64,000 nucleotides of DNA, from positions 372,001 through 436,000 of the forward strand of contig BEDY01000005.1 in NCBI GenBank assembly GCA_002335605.1. The letters are read 5' to 3'. How positions within the stretch are numbered: the stretch's first letter is position 1; the number at the start of each line of letters is the position of its first letter. The DNA comes from Prillingera fragicola (lineage: Eukaryota; Basidiomycota; Tremellomycetes; Trichosporonales; Trichosporonaceae). The position numbers and the translations under genes are program-made. This document shows, piece by piece, positions 36,443 through 46,019 of the stretch. Below the pieces are notes generated by a model. That model worked only from the letters and a program-made list of their open reading frames with translations. It made no database searches and was not told the DNA's origin.

Positions 36443-37508
36443 ATGCCCGCCGAACGCCGTACACGCCCTCGCCGCAAGCCCAGGGCCCCAGCCGGAGAGG
36501 CCGTTGATGGACCGATTCGCAAGGTTCTGCCCCTCGAGCAGCGCAACCCCGAGGGACTGCCGGGTGTGAACAAGATCAAGAATCAGCTCCGTCAGACCCG
36601 GCGCCTGTTGGCCAAGGTATGTTCCCATCCTGTCTGTCTGTCCAGTGGCATCTCTAGCTCTGTGACAGGTTCAGAACTATGTAATCCTAGGATAGCTAAC
36701 CATGTGCAGGACAACCTCGAGCCTGCTCTGCGTGTTCAGACCCAGCGTCGCTTGACTGCCCTTGAGGCCGACCTTTCCTCCGCCGAGAAGCGTGGAGTGG
36801 AGCAGAAGAACGGTGCCAAGTATCACGCTGTGAGTTACCTGGCCTACCTGATATGATTTGATGAGCTGCGTGAGCCCATGCTCCAGATGGAAGAGTCACC
36901 ACCAGATGTTACATCCACATTCCCCATGATAGCTGACTTGCTTAGGTCAAGTTTTTTGAACGCCAGAAGCTCATGCGCATTGTCAAGCGTGCCCAGCGGA
37001 AGATTAAGGAGGCTGAGGAGGGTGCCAAGGGTGACAAGAAGAAGGCCAAGGCTGAGACGGAACTCGAGGAGACGCGCGTCATGCTGAACTACGTCGTCAA
37101 CTACCCGTGAGTCTGCATGGAGGTCGCGGCGCTGCGGGCTGCGGTAGTCTGGAGCCTTGAAGCTGACCATCCTACAGCAACACACAAAAGTACATTGCCC
37201 TCTTCCCTTCGGCACCAGCTGCCAAGGCTCAGAAGGGAGATGACAAGGAGAGCCTAAAGCTTCCCGCGCACCTGTCTGTCGCCCTTGACGACGAGAGTCT
37301 CGACAAGCCAGGCCGCAAGCGTCTTGAAATGCTCATTGAGACTCGACGATTGATGCAGGAGGGCAAGCTCAGCTCCGAGCCCGAGGTTGCTGAGCGCAAG
37401 AAGGCGGCAGTGGAGATTGCTCCTGGAACGAGTACCGGCAAAGAGGTCAAGAAGCAGAAGGATGAGGCCAAGGTGGACGAGGACGACTTCTTCGATGACT
37501 CGGAATAG
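36443..37508 (+). CDS. EFG1: rRNA-processing protein Efg1
   Basis: Exons 36443-36616, 36710-36829, 36946-37106 and 37178-37508 give 261 residues. The basic leader is followed by the Efg1 core, INKIKNQLRQTRRLLAK-like here (VNKIKNQLRQTRRLLAK). Next come an RRLTALEADL helix, KYHAVKFFERQKLMRIVKRAQRKI and YPNTQKYIALFPS. The C-terminus has a Lys/Glu-rich region and an acidic tail (DEDDFFDDSE). Efg1 is a nucleolar 90S pre-ribosome factor needed for A0-A2 processing of 18S rRNA. This is the ribosome factor, not the unrelated Candida transcription factor of the same name. Introns are 93, 116 and 71 bases, longer than in most neighbours. Confidence 0.92.
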
Positions 37509-37764
37509 GTGGATACAGGGAAGGTTGGGGTTGGGTTGCATAGTCATTTTAAACATTAGATGCATAGCTATTGTACATTGCCGCTCGGATGGCAGCAATT
37601 GAGGATGTGGGTGGCGGCGCAGGCCATCCGACGACAGAGCAAGCTTGCGCTCTGCGGCATTCCCATACTTGGATGCGAGTTGCCAATTCACAAATAGCGA
37701 CATGAAGGGTGTGGACGCGATTGCCATGGTCCCGTACACCTCCTCTCCATGCCCTCTCCGTGGA

Positions 37765-38541
37765 CTATCCCTTTTTGAAACCACCTCCGCCTCCTTGTTG
37801 TCTGACGGTCAGCTCTGTTGTACACAACCCCCCAGCACCGATACGTACCCAAGTTTCTTTCGTTCGTAAAAGGCATCCACCCTAGATGCGCCAAGCTGAT
37901 ACGGTCAGTAGACACAGGCATTGAAGCACTTACGTTGATGATTCGGGGACATCCGTCACGGTCCTTCTCGAGGCGTGTACCTATGAATGTCAGTATGTGC
38001 TCTCCGTTCTTTCTATCCGCGGAGAGCTGTCACGTACATTCTGTGCAGTAATACGCATCCGAGATGGCGGTCGACGCGCAAATGATACAACGGCCAGCAC
38101 CATGACCGACTGCTTAATCAGCTTCGTCCGGGCAGCAAGGCTCCGCAACAAGACCCAAAGTACTTACACGAGCATTCGTCGCAAACGTGCACAAGAGTCA
38201 TAGGACGCACGTACGAGTCACAGACTGGGCTGCGGGATGTTAGCACGCAGTTAGGACATGTGAGAGCACGCACCATTTACCGTCGCACTTCTCGCACAGG
38301 CGGCCGATAGCTGAGACGTTAGCTTTGATCCACAGTAAATATTGCAGCTCATTCTCTCGAGAATAAACCGATGAGCATAGGACAAAAGAACGGTACTCAC
38401 CCACGCCTGGCTGTCGGCGGCACATAAGGAGATCTGATTGTCAGCAAGAGCCCGTTTACCAGGCGGCTTAGCTCGACATACCGGTGTGATGCTTCGACTG
38501 CGGCTGTCAGCTTCCATTATAATCATGTATGTGCTCACCAT
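37765..38541 (-). CDS. RDS3: SF3b splicing factor Rds3/PHF5A
   Basis: Nine exons (38541-38539, 38497-38482, 38433-38401, 38310-38274, 38229-38168, 38109-38038, 37980-37934, 37895-37849, 37801-37765) code for just 117 residues. The order matches PHF5A throughout: SKHHTDLLMCRRQPGVAIGR, LCEKCDGKCPVCDSYVRP, VHVCDECS, GRCIICASTAISDAYYCTEC, LEKDRDGCPRIINLG and FYERKKLG with a Gly-rich tail. The paired CxxC motifs bind three zinc ions in a trefoil knot. Rds3 scaffolds SF3B1 around the branch-point adenosine in U2 snRNP. The first coding exon holds only the ATG and the second 16 bases. The eight introns are 41, 48, 90, 44, 58, 57, 38 and 47 bases. High family conservation makes the model firm despite the small exons. 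Confidence 0.95.
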
Positions 38542-38750
38542 TGTGTCCTACTGCTCAAACAACGATGCTGATCAAGATGGCAAGATGTCAAGCCGATGTT
38601 GCAAGACCACCTCCAGTTGGCCACCAACTTCCACTACAGATCACGTGACCTTAGTCGCGTGGGCTGAAATCTGACGCTCGGTAGACAGATTGAAATTTCC
38701 AGGTGAACAAACCATTCCTCGTCCATATCACAACACCACCCAGCCCAGCC
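38542..38750. promoter_or_regulatory. Bidirectional promoter of RDS3 and MAK16
   Basis: 209 bases between divergent starts. The half next to MAK16 has A/T-rich stretches. No specific motif was assigned. Confidence 0.5.
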
Positions 38751-40258
38751 ATGCAGGTAAGCATCTAGCTCAAGCGGGAAAGTCAAGGGGGAGATGTGCT
38801 GACATTTAGTCCGACGAGATTATCTGGCAGGTTATCAACCAGCAGTTCTGCTCCTTCAAGGTCAAGTGAGTAACCCACCCCACACAAGCCTGCACCACAC
38901 CCTCTCCGAGTGGTGAGAGCGTGTCAGGGGTCTACAGCGGCAGATGGCAGAGCCTGTTCGCTCCTCTGAAAGCCTTGAAAGAGTCGGGCTAACCCATTAC
39001 TTAGGACTGTGACCCAGAACTTCTGCCGCAATGAGTACAACTTGACCGGTTTCTGCTCGCGCCAGTCGTGCCCCCTCGCCAACTCGAGGTATGCGACCGT
39101 TCGCGAGAAGGAAGGTAAGCATAGCGGTTCTTGTGGCTGTGAGGCGTGGGACTGGATATCTAGGACCTTTGAGTGTATCCTCCCCGATACTGTGGGGCTG
39201 GGGAACCGCTCAAGCATCCACCTCGCCCAGTTCACACGGCCATGCGCCACTGCCTGATGATCTGGACGAGCGCTAACGACCAGGCGTTCTTTATCTCTAC
39301 ATGAAGACTATTGAGCGTGCGCACACTCCCGCCAATCTCTGGGAGCGTGTCAAGCTCAGCAACAACTACGAGAAGGCTCTGGAGCAGATCGACAAGGAGC
39401 TCATTTACTGGCCCAACTTCATCACGCACAAGTGCAAGCAGCGTCTCACCAAGATTACGCAGTACTTGATCAAGATGAGGCGTTTGAGCATGACTCAGCA
39501 GTGAGCTCTGAGGCGAGGTTGTCACGGCCTTCCGCCTTGCACTGAAGACCTAAACGCTGACCTTGCAGGCCAAAGCTTGTCGGTATCAAGAAGAAGCTTG
39601 AGCGTCGTGAGGCCACCCGTGAGCGTAAGGCTCTTGCCGCCGCCAAGCTCGAGAAGAGCATTGAGAAGGAGCTTCTCGAGCGTCTGCGCTCCAAGGCGTA
39701 CGGAGACGCACCTCTCAACGTCAACGAGGATGTGTGGAAGGCGGTGCTCGACCTCGACAGGGGACTGGAGGACGCCGAGGACGACACCAGCGAGCTTGCC
39801 GAGGAGGAGTGGGAGGGTGGAGAGCGCGAGTTTGTCGAGGATTCGGACGACGAGAGTGTTGGCGACCTGGAGGACTACTCTGGCAGCGAGGTGAGCTACT
39901 GTCTCCGGCGATTCGCCGAGGCATTCCTGTGCTATGGCGAGCGGCTGTAGGCCTGTACGAATAACGCTGATCACTACAGTTCGACGAGTTCGACTCGGAC
40001 GACGAGGGACAGGCCTTCCCTTCGGACCTCGAGGTCTCCGATGAGGAGGAGGAGGCCAGCGACGACGAGGCTGCCGAGGGAAGCGACGCCGAGGAAGCAC
40101 CAAAGAAGGGCAAGGGCAAGGCCGCTGCTGCACCTGCTCCTGGTGGCAAGCGCAAGGCTGCACGCCAACCCAAGCGCGCCACCAAGCGCCCCCATGTCAA
40201 CGTCGAGTACGAGATGGAGACGGAGCCCCTGTCACGCGAAATGGTCAACAACTGGTAA
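38751..40258 (+). CDS. MAK16: 60S ribosome biogenesis protein Mak16
   Basis: Exons 38751-38756, 38810-38865, 39005-39114, 39284-39500, 39569-39890 and 39980-40258 give 329 residues. Mak16 hallmarks are [19 protein letters not shown] at the start, then [15 protein letters not shown], the Cys-containing [40 protein letters not shown] and [21 protein letters not shown]. The C-terminal half is acidic, then basic. Mak16 works with Rpf1 in early 60S pre-ribosomes on the 5' domains of 25S rRNA. The first exon is six bases (ATG CAG). The introns (53, 139, 169, 68 and 89 bases) are long for the window. A GTAAGC overlaps the stop codon at 40255, but no downstream continuation was found. Confidence 0.95.
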
Positions 40259-40477
40259 GCCCCGCATCGAGGCGGCGGCAGTCGAGGCAGCTGCGGCGCA
40301 CATTAGACGGGGTGCGTTGCCCTGTGCACAATGTATCTGGCAACCGGGCCGGGATTTTCACATTCTCTCTATTCTATATACCCCTGCATGCATACAACAT
40401 AGTTGTCGAGAAATCTGTCTATTGACTTGGAGCGTTCTACGGATGGAGGGTGCTTGTGACTAATGGACGCTGCAAGC

Positions 40478-41288
40478 CTAGTCGCTGTCAGACTCGTCCG
40501 AGTTGAGATCCAGCTGGAACACTGCTCCAGGATCGAACCTCCGGCCAGAGTCTTCGTGGACTACCTCCACGCGCTGCTCGGGCTTCTCTTCCTCCTTGGT
40601 CTCTGCAACAGCGTCAGCCACCGCGTGGAATTCTGGACAGCCTCGAGTAGACTGAAGCTGGCACTCACCTTCTCCGACCACACCAACGTCTCCGATACCA
40701 CTCATGCTGCCCTCTAGCTGGAAGAGCAGGCCCTGGCGCATATTCATCTCGTTGGGCCATGGGGTTACCTGTGCGCGGTCTGCGGGGGCGAGGAGGGAGC
40801 TGACCGGCGCGCTGGTGGTACGAGCCAAGGCGTGCGCGTGTGCGAGGAGTACGGGAACGTTCACAGGGTCTGCTGGTGTAAGTACACGCACAGCTCACCC
40901 GTAGCCATAGCTTCAGACGCATAAATAGCCACTCACCCTTCTCACTAGCATCGATGCCCTCCTTGATACGACGTCCCTCGTCGACCATGGCCTCCAATCC
41001 AACTCGCCCCGTCTCCAGTTCGCGCACTAGGCCGCGCACTCGTGCCTCCAGATCCTGGACCTCGCGTTTCTGCGCCTGCAGACGCATCCAAGCAAGTTGA
41101 TGCGCCTCGGCGTCGCGAGCTAGTGAGTCAAGCTGGGTAGCACTCGCGACTAGCGAGCCATACAAGCCAGTGATGTCGCCGACGGCGCTTGGGAGGGCGG
41201 TGAAGAGTTCGGTGAGCAGGGCCGATTGTGTTGTGAGCGCCAAGAGCAGCGAGGTGCGTATAGGAGGGTCGGAAAGAGGAGCCGTCAT
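40478..41288 (-). CDS. MED4: Mediator subunit 4
   Basis: Exons 41288-40937, 40872-40669 and 40602-40478 give 226 residues. The first part is a helical, coiled-coil region (AWMRLQAQKREVQDLEARVRG) and the second the Med4 block. It begins VNVPVLLAHAHALARTTSAP and continues to VTPWPNEMNMRQGLLFQLEG, close to the family pattern with its PWP/E..MR.G.L motif. The C-terminus is acidic (DLNSDESDSD). Med4 sits in the Mediator middle module, which links activators to Pol II. Introns are 64 and 66 bases. It diverges from MPP6 and converges with MAK16. Confidence 0.9.
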
Positions 41289-41499
41289 CGCGAAGAGACT
41301 TGAGTGGGTCGTGCGATGAGGTAGTGAATGAATCCACGAGAGGGAAGCCGGAGGTCTAATGTGGTTGAACGTCTGGTAGGCACGGAAAGCGGAGATGCGG
41401 GCTATCTCCGTGGCTCAGCAACAATTTCACCCATGAAGTCACCAGCGGTCACAATCCCAATCCAAGCCTTGTACTCTCAACCGAAGCGCGCACCTCGAC
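41289..41499. promoter_or_regulatory. Bidirectional promoter of MED4 and MPP6
   Basis: 211 bases between divergent starts. No distinct motif was recognised. Confidence 0.5.
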
Positions 41500-42540
41500 A
41501 TGTCGCTCTCACTCGGCACTCGCAATCTGAAGTTTATGCAGCGGGCGGCTGCCCGTGCCGCTCAGGCCGGTGGAAGCACCCCTGCTGAAGCCGAGGCGGC
41601 TGCTGCCGCTGCTGCCCCTCCTCCTCTTCCCAAGGGCGTCGACGCAGCCGAGGAGGCCGCTAAATGGGTTCTCCCTCGCCAGTACAAGCAGCGTCCAGCT
41701 GCAAGCTCCAACGAGGCAGGACCTTCTCGTCCTCGCGTCCAGTTTGAGGCGTCATACCTCCCTTTCGTGGCCGGGGAGGAGATCGAGATGCCTAATGGAG
41801 TCACAGGCAGCGGCGGACGGCGCGCGTTCGGCGGCTTTGGCGACAAGCCAGCGGCCGAGGAGAAGGAGGAGAGTGAAGCGGGCGACAGCGATTTCAGCAT
41901 GGACGAGGACGGAGAGCCAGTGGCCGTGCGGGCCCGGAAGGGTGTAACTGCTGACAAGGGCAAGGTATGTCTGCCCCCGCCTGTGAACGAGATGTACTGA
42001 CAAGCTTCTCAGAGGAGAGACGACTCTGTGGAGCAGTCAAGACTGGCGCCGGGTACAGCCCGCGACGATCGCACTCCAGAGCCAGAGGACGCACCCAAGT
42101 CGCGCACCTTCAAGCGCCCCGCCGGCTTCTCGCCCCCGCCTACGTCCAAGCCGACGCCCAAATCCAAACCTGTCAAGTCGCAGAAACCGGCCAACAACAA
42201 GAAGCCTGGGAGTACACGGATTGAAGCCTCCGCACCCGGCCAGTCGGCGGCTGACAAGATGCGTGCCGCCATCTCGGGCATGCGCAGCGTATCCGTCGGC
42301 AAGAAGCGTGACGCCGACGAGACAGAGGGTGGTGCGGCGGACAGCTCTGGGGCCAAGCGTCCCAAACTCGCTGCCGAGGCTGCGGCAAAGAACGGGACCA
42401 AGGACAGTGCGGCTCCAACTGCAAAGGCTGGAGCAAAGGGCAAGGGCAAAGGAGCTGCGACGCCTTTGAGCCTCGACGATCGTGAGCGCGCCCTCAAGGC
42501 CGCTAAGAAGGCTGAGAAGAAGAAGGCCAAGAAGGCTTAG
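41500..42540 (+). CDS. MPP6: Nuclear exosome cofactor Mpp6 (MPHOSPH6 homologue)
   Basis: Exons 41500-41964 and 42013-42540 give 330 residues. The N-terminal LGTRNLKFMQRA is the exosome-binding motif (KFMQRA). W56-region WVLPRQYKQRP and the later GRRAFGGFGDK correspond to the central and GRxSFxGFN motifs of MPHOSPH6. Between them is a poly-Ala stretch. The C-terminal half is Lys/Pro/Ala-rich and disordered, ending in a KKAEKKKAKKA tail that would suit nuclear or nucleolar RNA binding. Mpp6 docks the Mtr4 helicase on the nuclear exosome. The protein is longer than human MPHOSPH6 because of the disordered C-terminus. One intron of 48 bases. Confidence 0.88.
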
Positions 42541-43089
42541 GGTGTCAATGTGTGTGTGCTGTAGGCGTGCATGAGTTCTAGCTTCGTTGGGAGGGAAGGT
42601 AACCATGTGTGGGTGTACATTTGGATCATTGCATATAGATTTCAGCGTGGCATTATGTATTTACTATGGATGTGTTGCGCATTGTGCAAGCGGCATTAGA
42701 CCCCTATGCTTGAGGCAGATCAGTGACACGAAATGGCAGTTCCCACGAAAGCGACGATGAGGGTAAAGTGGTAGCAACGTGAGGCAGTACGTGCAAGCGA
42801 TCAGCCTCCACTTGCAGAGCTCTGCGGCTCGGGGGTGCGGGTTTGGGCTGCCTCACGGCAGCCAGCTAAGCCAGTGCACGCCCGTTAGTGAGGTCGCCAA
42901 TCTGCTCTCCATTACGCGATCCTGCGGCCACATCCTTTCTGCTCCTGGCTGCTCAGCACACTACGCCAGTGTGCGCTCCGCATCTGCGAGACCCTAATAC
43001 ATTATCTCGTATCAAAGGCCCTGGGGCTGCGCTATGCAAGGCCGCTGGTCATCTCCGTGATGAACCAGCAGTGGGGGGAAGAATGCCGT
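42541..43089. other. Convergent intergenic region, MPP6/eL33
   Basis: 549 bases between stops. A/T-richer sequence after 42600 is probably the MPP6 3' end. I found no tRNA-like promoter boxes or open frame with recognisable content. Confidence 0.5.
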
Positions 43090-43723
43090 TTAGATGGTCG
43101 AGGGGAAGAGCATGATGCGGCACGAGGCGCCGAAGACCTTGGCGGGGAGGTTCGAGGTGAACTTCGACTTAACGACGCCCGAGTTGCCGTGGGGGCGCGA
43201 GACGCGGCCCCAGATGACGCGGACACGCGAGCCGTTGATCTCGCGCTTGGCCTTGTAGACGTAGGCAATACGCTGAAAGAGTCAGCAAATATTTTCAGGA
43301 GACAGCATAGATGGGACAACATGGCACGGACGGCAGGCAGAAGCGCGCAGGATGTCCAGACGGATGGAGCGGTAGCGGGGGGCAGAACCAAACGCTAGCC
43401 ATCCACCTCGACAGATGGGACGGGTAGGAGTTGGGGGTCGATGCCCGAAACTCTCTGCCGACCCCGTCTCGATTGTGTCACTCTCGACAACAATCACTGC
43501 ACCGCTCCTCCCCTTCTTCATCCCCTTCTCTCCCTCATCCATCCTCGTGCCATGCCAGTGCTGTCCCATCACTTCTACTACACACCTTGCCGAGGTACGA
43601 GCGGGCGGCCTCCTTGGTGTCGACACCCTCAATGGCGATGAGCGACTGGTTGGGGCTGGAGTTGCGCTTTCCACGCTTGTGGCCGAGGACGCGGCCCTTG
43701 GTGTAAAGGCGAGTGGAACCCAT
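43090..43723 (-). CDS. RPL33: Ribosomal protein eL33 (L35A)
   Basis: Exons 43723-43586 and 43272-43090 give 106 residues, one less than yeast eL33. The sequence runs [60 protein letters not shown] and ends in [13 protein letters not shown], the invariant eL33 C-terminus. It lies on the 60S solvent side near the tRNA exit region. The single intron is 313 bases, the longest within any gene here. Donor GTGTGT is unusual. The intron could hold a regulatory or RNA element, but I found no C/D box pair within it. Confidence 0.96.
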
Positions 43724-44335
43724 TTTTGCGTCTAGAGAGAGAGGGAGTGGTCGTAGGATAGGGGGACAAACGCAAGTGCAAGTACGCGAACCGAAATTGG
43801 ATGAATCAAGCGGCGCGGGATATTCGAGATCGCGAGACGAAACAAAAGACGATGGAGCGAACAGCAATAGCAGGTCGAGGAGGAACGCAAGGTCAGCGTT
43901 GATTCTTGCACTTGTCGAGCTCGTCGTACTCACCGAGGATGCTGCTTGACGGATAGGAGGAAGCAGGCTACTACAGTTGTCCATCCAACTGTCCCGGCCA
44001 GTGCCACCCACCAGCGGTGGCAGTCCTGCTGCAGATCATTCAGAGCGGAGTTATACGGAAAATATCCAGTGGCTCTTTTCGGAGATGACATTATCGCCGA
44101 CAGCTTCGTGAACTCAGGGAGTCATGTTTTGCCATTCTAATTAACAGATTACCAGTCCTTCAGCACAACACGGGAGCATGTGCATGTGTGCATGTGCAAC
44201 ACTCCGTTCCTGCGATGATGTTTCTCGTCAGGCCGTCAGCAAAGGCCAGCAACTCAGCAGCTTGGCAAACGGCCACCTGACTGTTCATGCTTGGCTGTGC
44301 AACATCGATTCCCAGAGGACCATCCTACTGTCTGT

Positions 44336-44398
44336 AAACATCAGGAATGTCGCCGCCGAGTGGCAAACATCAGAATGTCGCCGCCGAGTGGCCAACAT
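44336..44398. repeat. Two-copy tandem repeat, 28-29 bases
   Basis: AAACATCAGGAATGTCGCCG opens copy 1 (44336-44364), and copy 2 (44365-44392) repeats it with one G missing. Both end in CCGAGTGGC. A partial third copy (CAACAT) follows. Confidence 0.9.
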
Positions 44399-45632
44399 TC
44401 GCGCCAGCTTGTTCTCCGTGGCATGGGCTGATGCAAGCCACACTGGCCACATCTAAGATCTCAAAACTCTGAATGTGTGCCGAGCAGCTCCAGCCGCCGG
44501 GGGCCGGCGAACACCGGCACACAACAAGGGCCAGGCACCTCTCGGGATGGCTTTGTTCTGCAATCAGCGGCCCAAGCTCTGCATGAGAGACGCCTCCTCC
44601 CATGCGCAGCACTATTTACGACGCCTGCTAGTCTACATTTAGACTGCATACCTGCACCGCCCAGCGGCCATCAACGGCTGGCCTCCAGGTGGTTCATGTG
44701 GTTCAGCGCACACACACGATGATTGCATGAGCTGGCTACGGATTCTGACAGCAGCGATGCAAGGCGATCACGGCGGCATGGGGTTTCCATTATTTGGACA
44801 TCTGCAGATAAGAGCCTGGATAGAAGCCATTGCTGTGACATGCCCCGACCGCCTAACAGGGGTAGATCAGACCGCCAGCTGACAGCTGGACACCACCCGT
44901 GCTTCGGTCACTGCCGCTTCCCCTGGCCTGGAACCACACCATTCAAACCTGCGATGATGGCAACGGATTGAGCTGGCCTCTGCAACACATCTGAACTTGC
45001 CAAGACTTGCACAAGCTGTCGCTAGTCCGCAGCAACAGTGGAGCCGCCAAGCAAGAGCACACTAACTGCATCGCCACCTCCAACTCGGTTGAAATCCACC
45101 GATGACCATCCGCCGGCCGCCCCATGACGGCGCGCGCCCAAGGGCGACTGCGGCAAGAATGAGGGTACGGCGCGAACACGGGCAACGCCTCCTGCACGAT
45201 CCTGCACTTGCCCTGCTGCCCTGCTGCATGCTCCCGCAAGCTGGCCGTTGGCCTTGTGCATGCATGGCGTCACCGAGATGCGGACGGACTCTGGTAGGCC
45301 GACTGGAAGTCAGACTGCCAACGGCCAACGGCGGCATGCCGATATGCCGGTCGCGTGGAGCGGGCAGTGCTGAGGCGCTGAGGGCTTCCAATCGCTGGCA
45401 GGAGGGTATGCGTTGCGAGGGACTAGTGCGGCAGATCTGTTGGCAACGGGGTTCATGTTGCAGCCCCGCCTTTGGCCGTTGCCTTTCGCATCACTCGGCC
45501 TGTTCCAGCGCTGTAGTGAAGAGGAGGCGTGCATGTTGCAGCTGCTACATTCAGCGCATGGGTTGGCAGCTGGGCAGGTCAGTGCAGCGATGAGTGCAAA
45601 GATACCAGTGGTGTGGGAGAATGTTTGCCCTG

Positions 45633-45661
45633 ATGATTCAGGGACATGTGCCCTGAATCAT
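45633..45661. repeat. Perfect inverted repeat, 11-base arms
   Basis: ATGATTCAGGG at 45633-45643 and its exact reverse complement at 45651-45661 flank a seven-base spacer ACATGTG. The spacer holds the six-base palindrome ACATGT. It lies 360 bases before the chitin deacetylase start codon. It could be a dimeric regulator site (TGATTCA resembles an AP-1/Gcn4-type half site) or a hairpin. Confidence 0.85.
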
Positions 45662-45819
45662 GAACCTGGCGCGTCGTGAGACCGAAGAATATCGCCTTTT
45701 TACCCTGAAAGACAAGTCACTCTGTTCTAATTCTGTGATCTGTGCCATGGATTCCCCGTGCAGCTCGAGCTGGACACTGGCCTGCCTCAGCAAAGGGCAG
45801 TGCAACAACTAGTGCTCCA

Positions 45820-46019
45820 TAACTCCCTCCTTCTTCATTCCTCTCGCTCTCTTTCACAGCACACTTTTGCTTCTCCATCTTTGTCTTTGCACGCAGCCAA
45901 GTTCATTAAGGCCAATACCTTACAGAGATTCGTTCAATATATCATTGGCAAAGCCGCCACACTCTTTAGAAACATCAGTCACCCCAGCCACAATCCCCTC
46001 CCCCCAACACCACAACACA
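45820..46019 (+). promoter_or_regulatory. C/T-rich core promoter and leader of chitin deacetylase
   Basis: Pyrimidine-rich runs (CTCTCGCTCTCTTTCAC near 45842 and CCCCTCCCCCCAACACC near 45988) directly precede the ATG, as is common for strongly expressed fungal genes. Confidence 0.45.

Larger units (their letters stand above)
43724..46019. other. 2.3-kb gene-poor region between eL33 and chitin deacetylase
   Basis: This is the longest stretch without a supported gene. It must include the eL33 promoter at the left and the chitin deacetylase promoter at the right, where a C/T-rich leader (45820-46019) precedes the start codon. The middle (44100-45700) is GC-rich with short direct and inverted repeats. 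Open frames of 92 and 163 codons (44178-44456, 45102-45593) have erratic composition, many Cys and Arg, and no intron or family signals. It may be a large promoter, a noncoding RNA locus or a decayed insertion. Confidence 0.5.

Noticed and set aside
40525..40545. Perfect Pol III B-box-like GGTTCGATCC on the minus strand
   Set aside because: It lies in the MED4 coding exon (encoding RRFDPG), and no A box or cloverleaf lies at the right distance.
43586..44011. N-terminal extension of eL33 upstream of MGSTRLY
   Set aside because: eL33 proteins start close to this point, and the extension is unrelated low-complexity sequence.
45102..45593. 163-codon frame in the gene-poor island
   Set aside because: It is rich in Cys and Arg with no domain, leader or splice pattern, and fits chance openness of GC-rich DNA.
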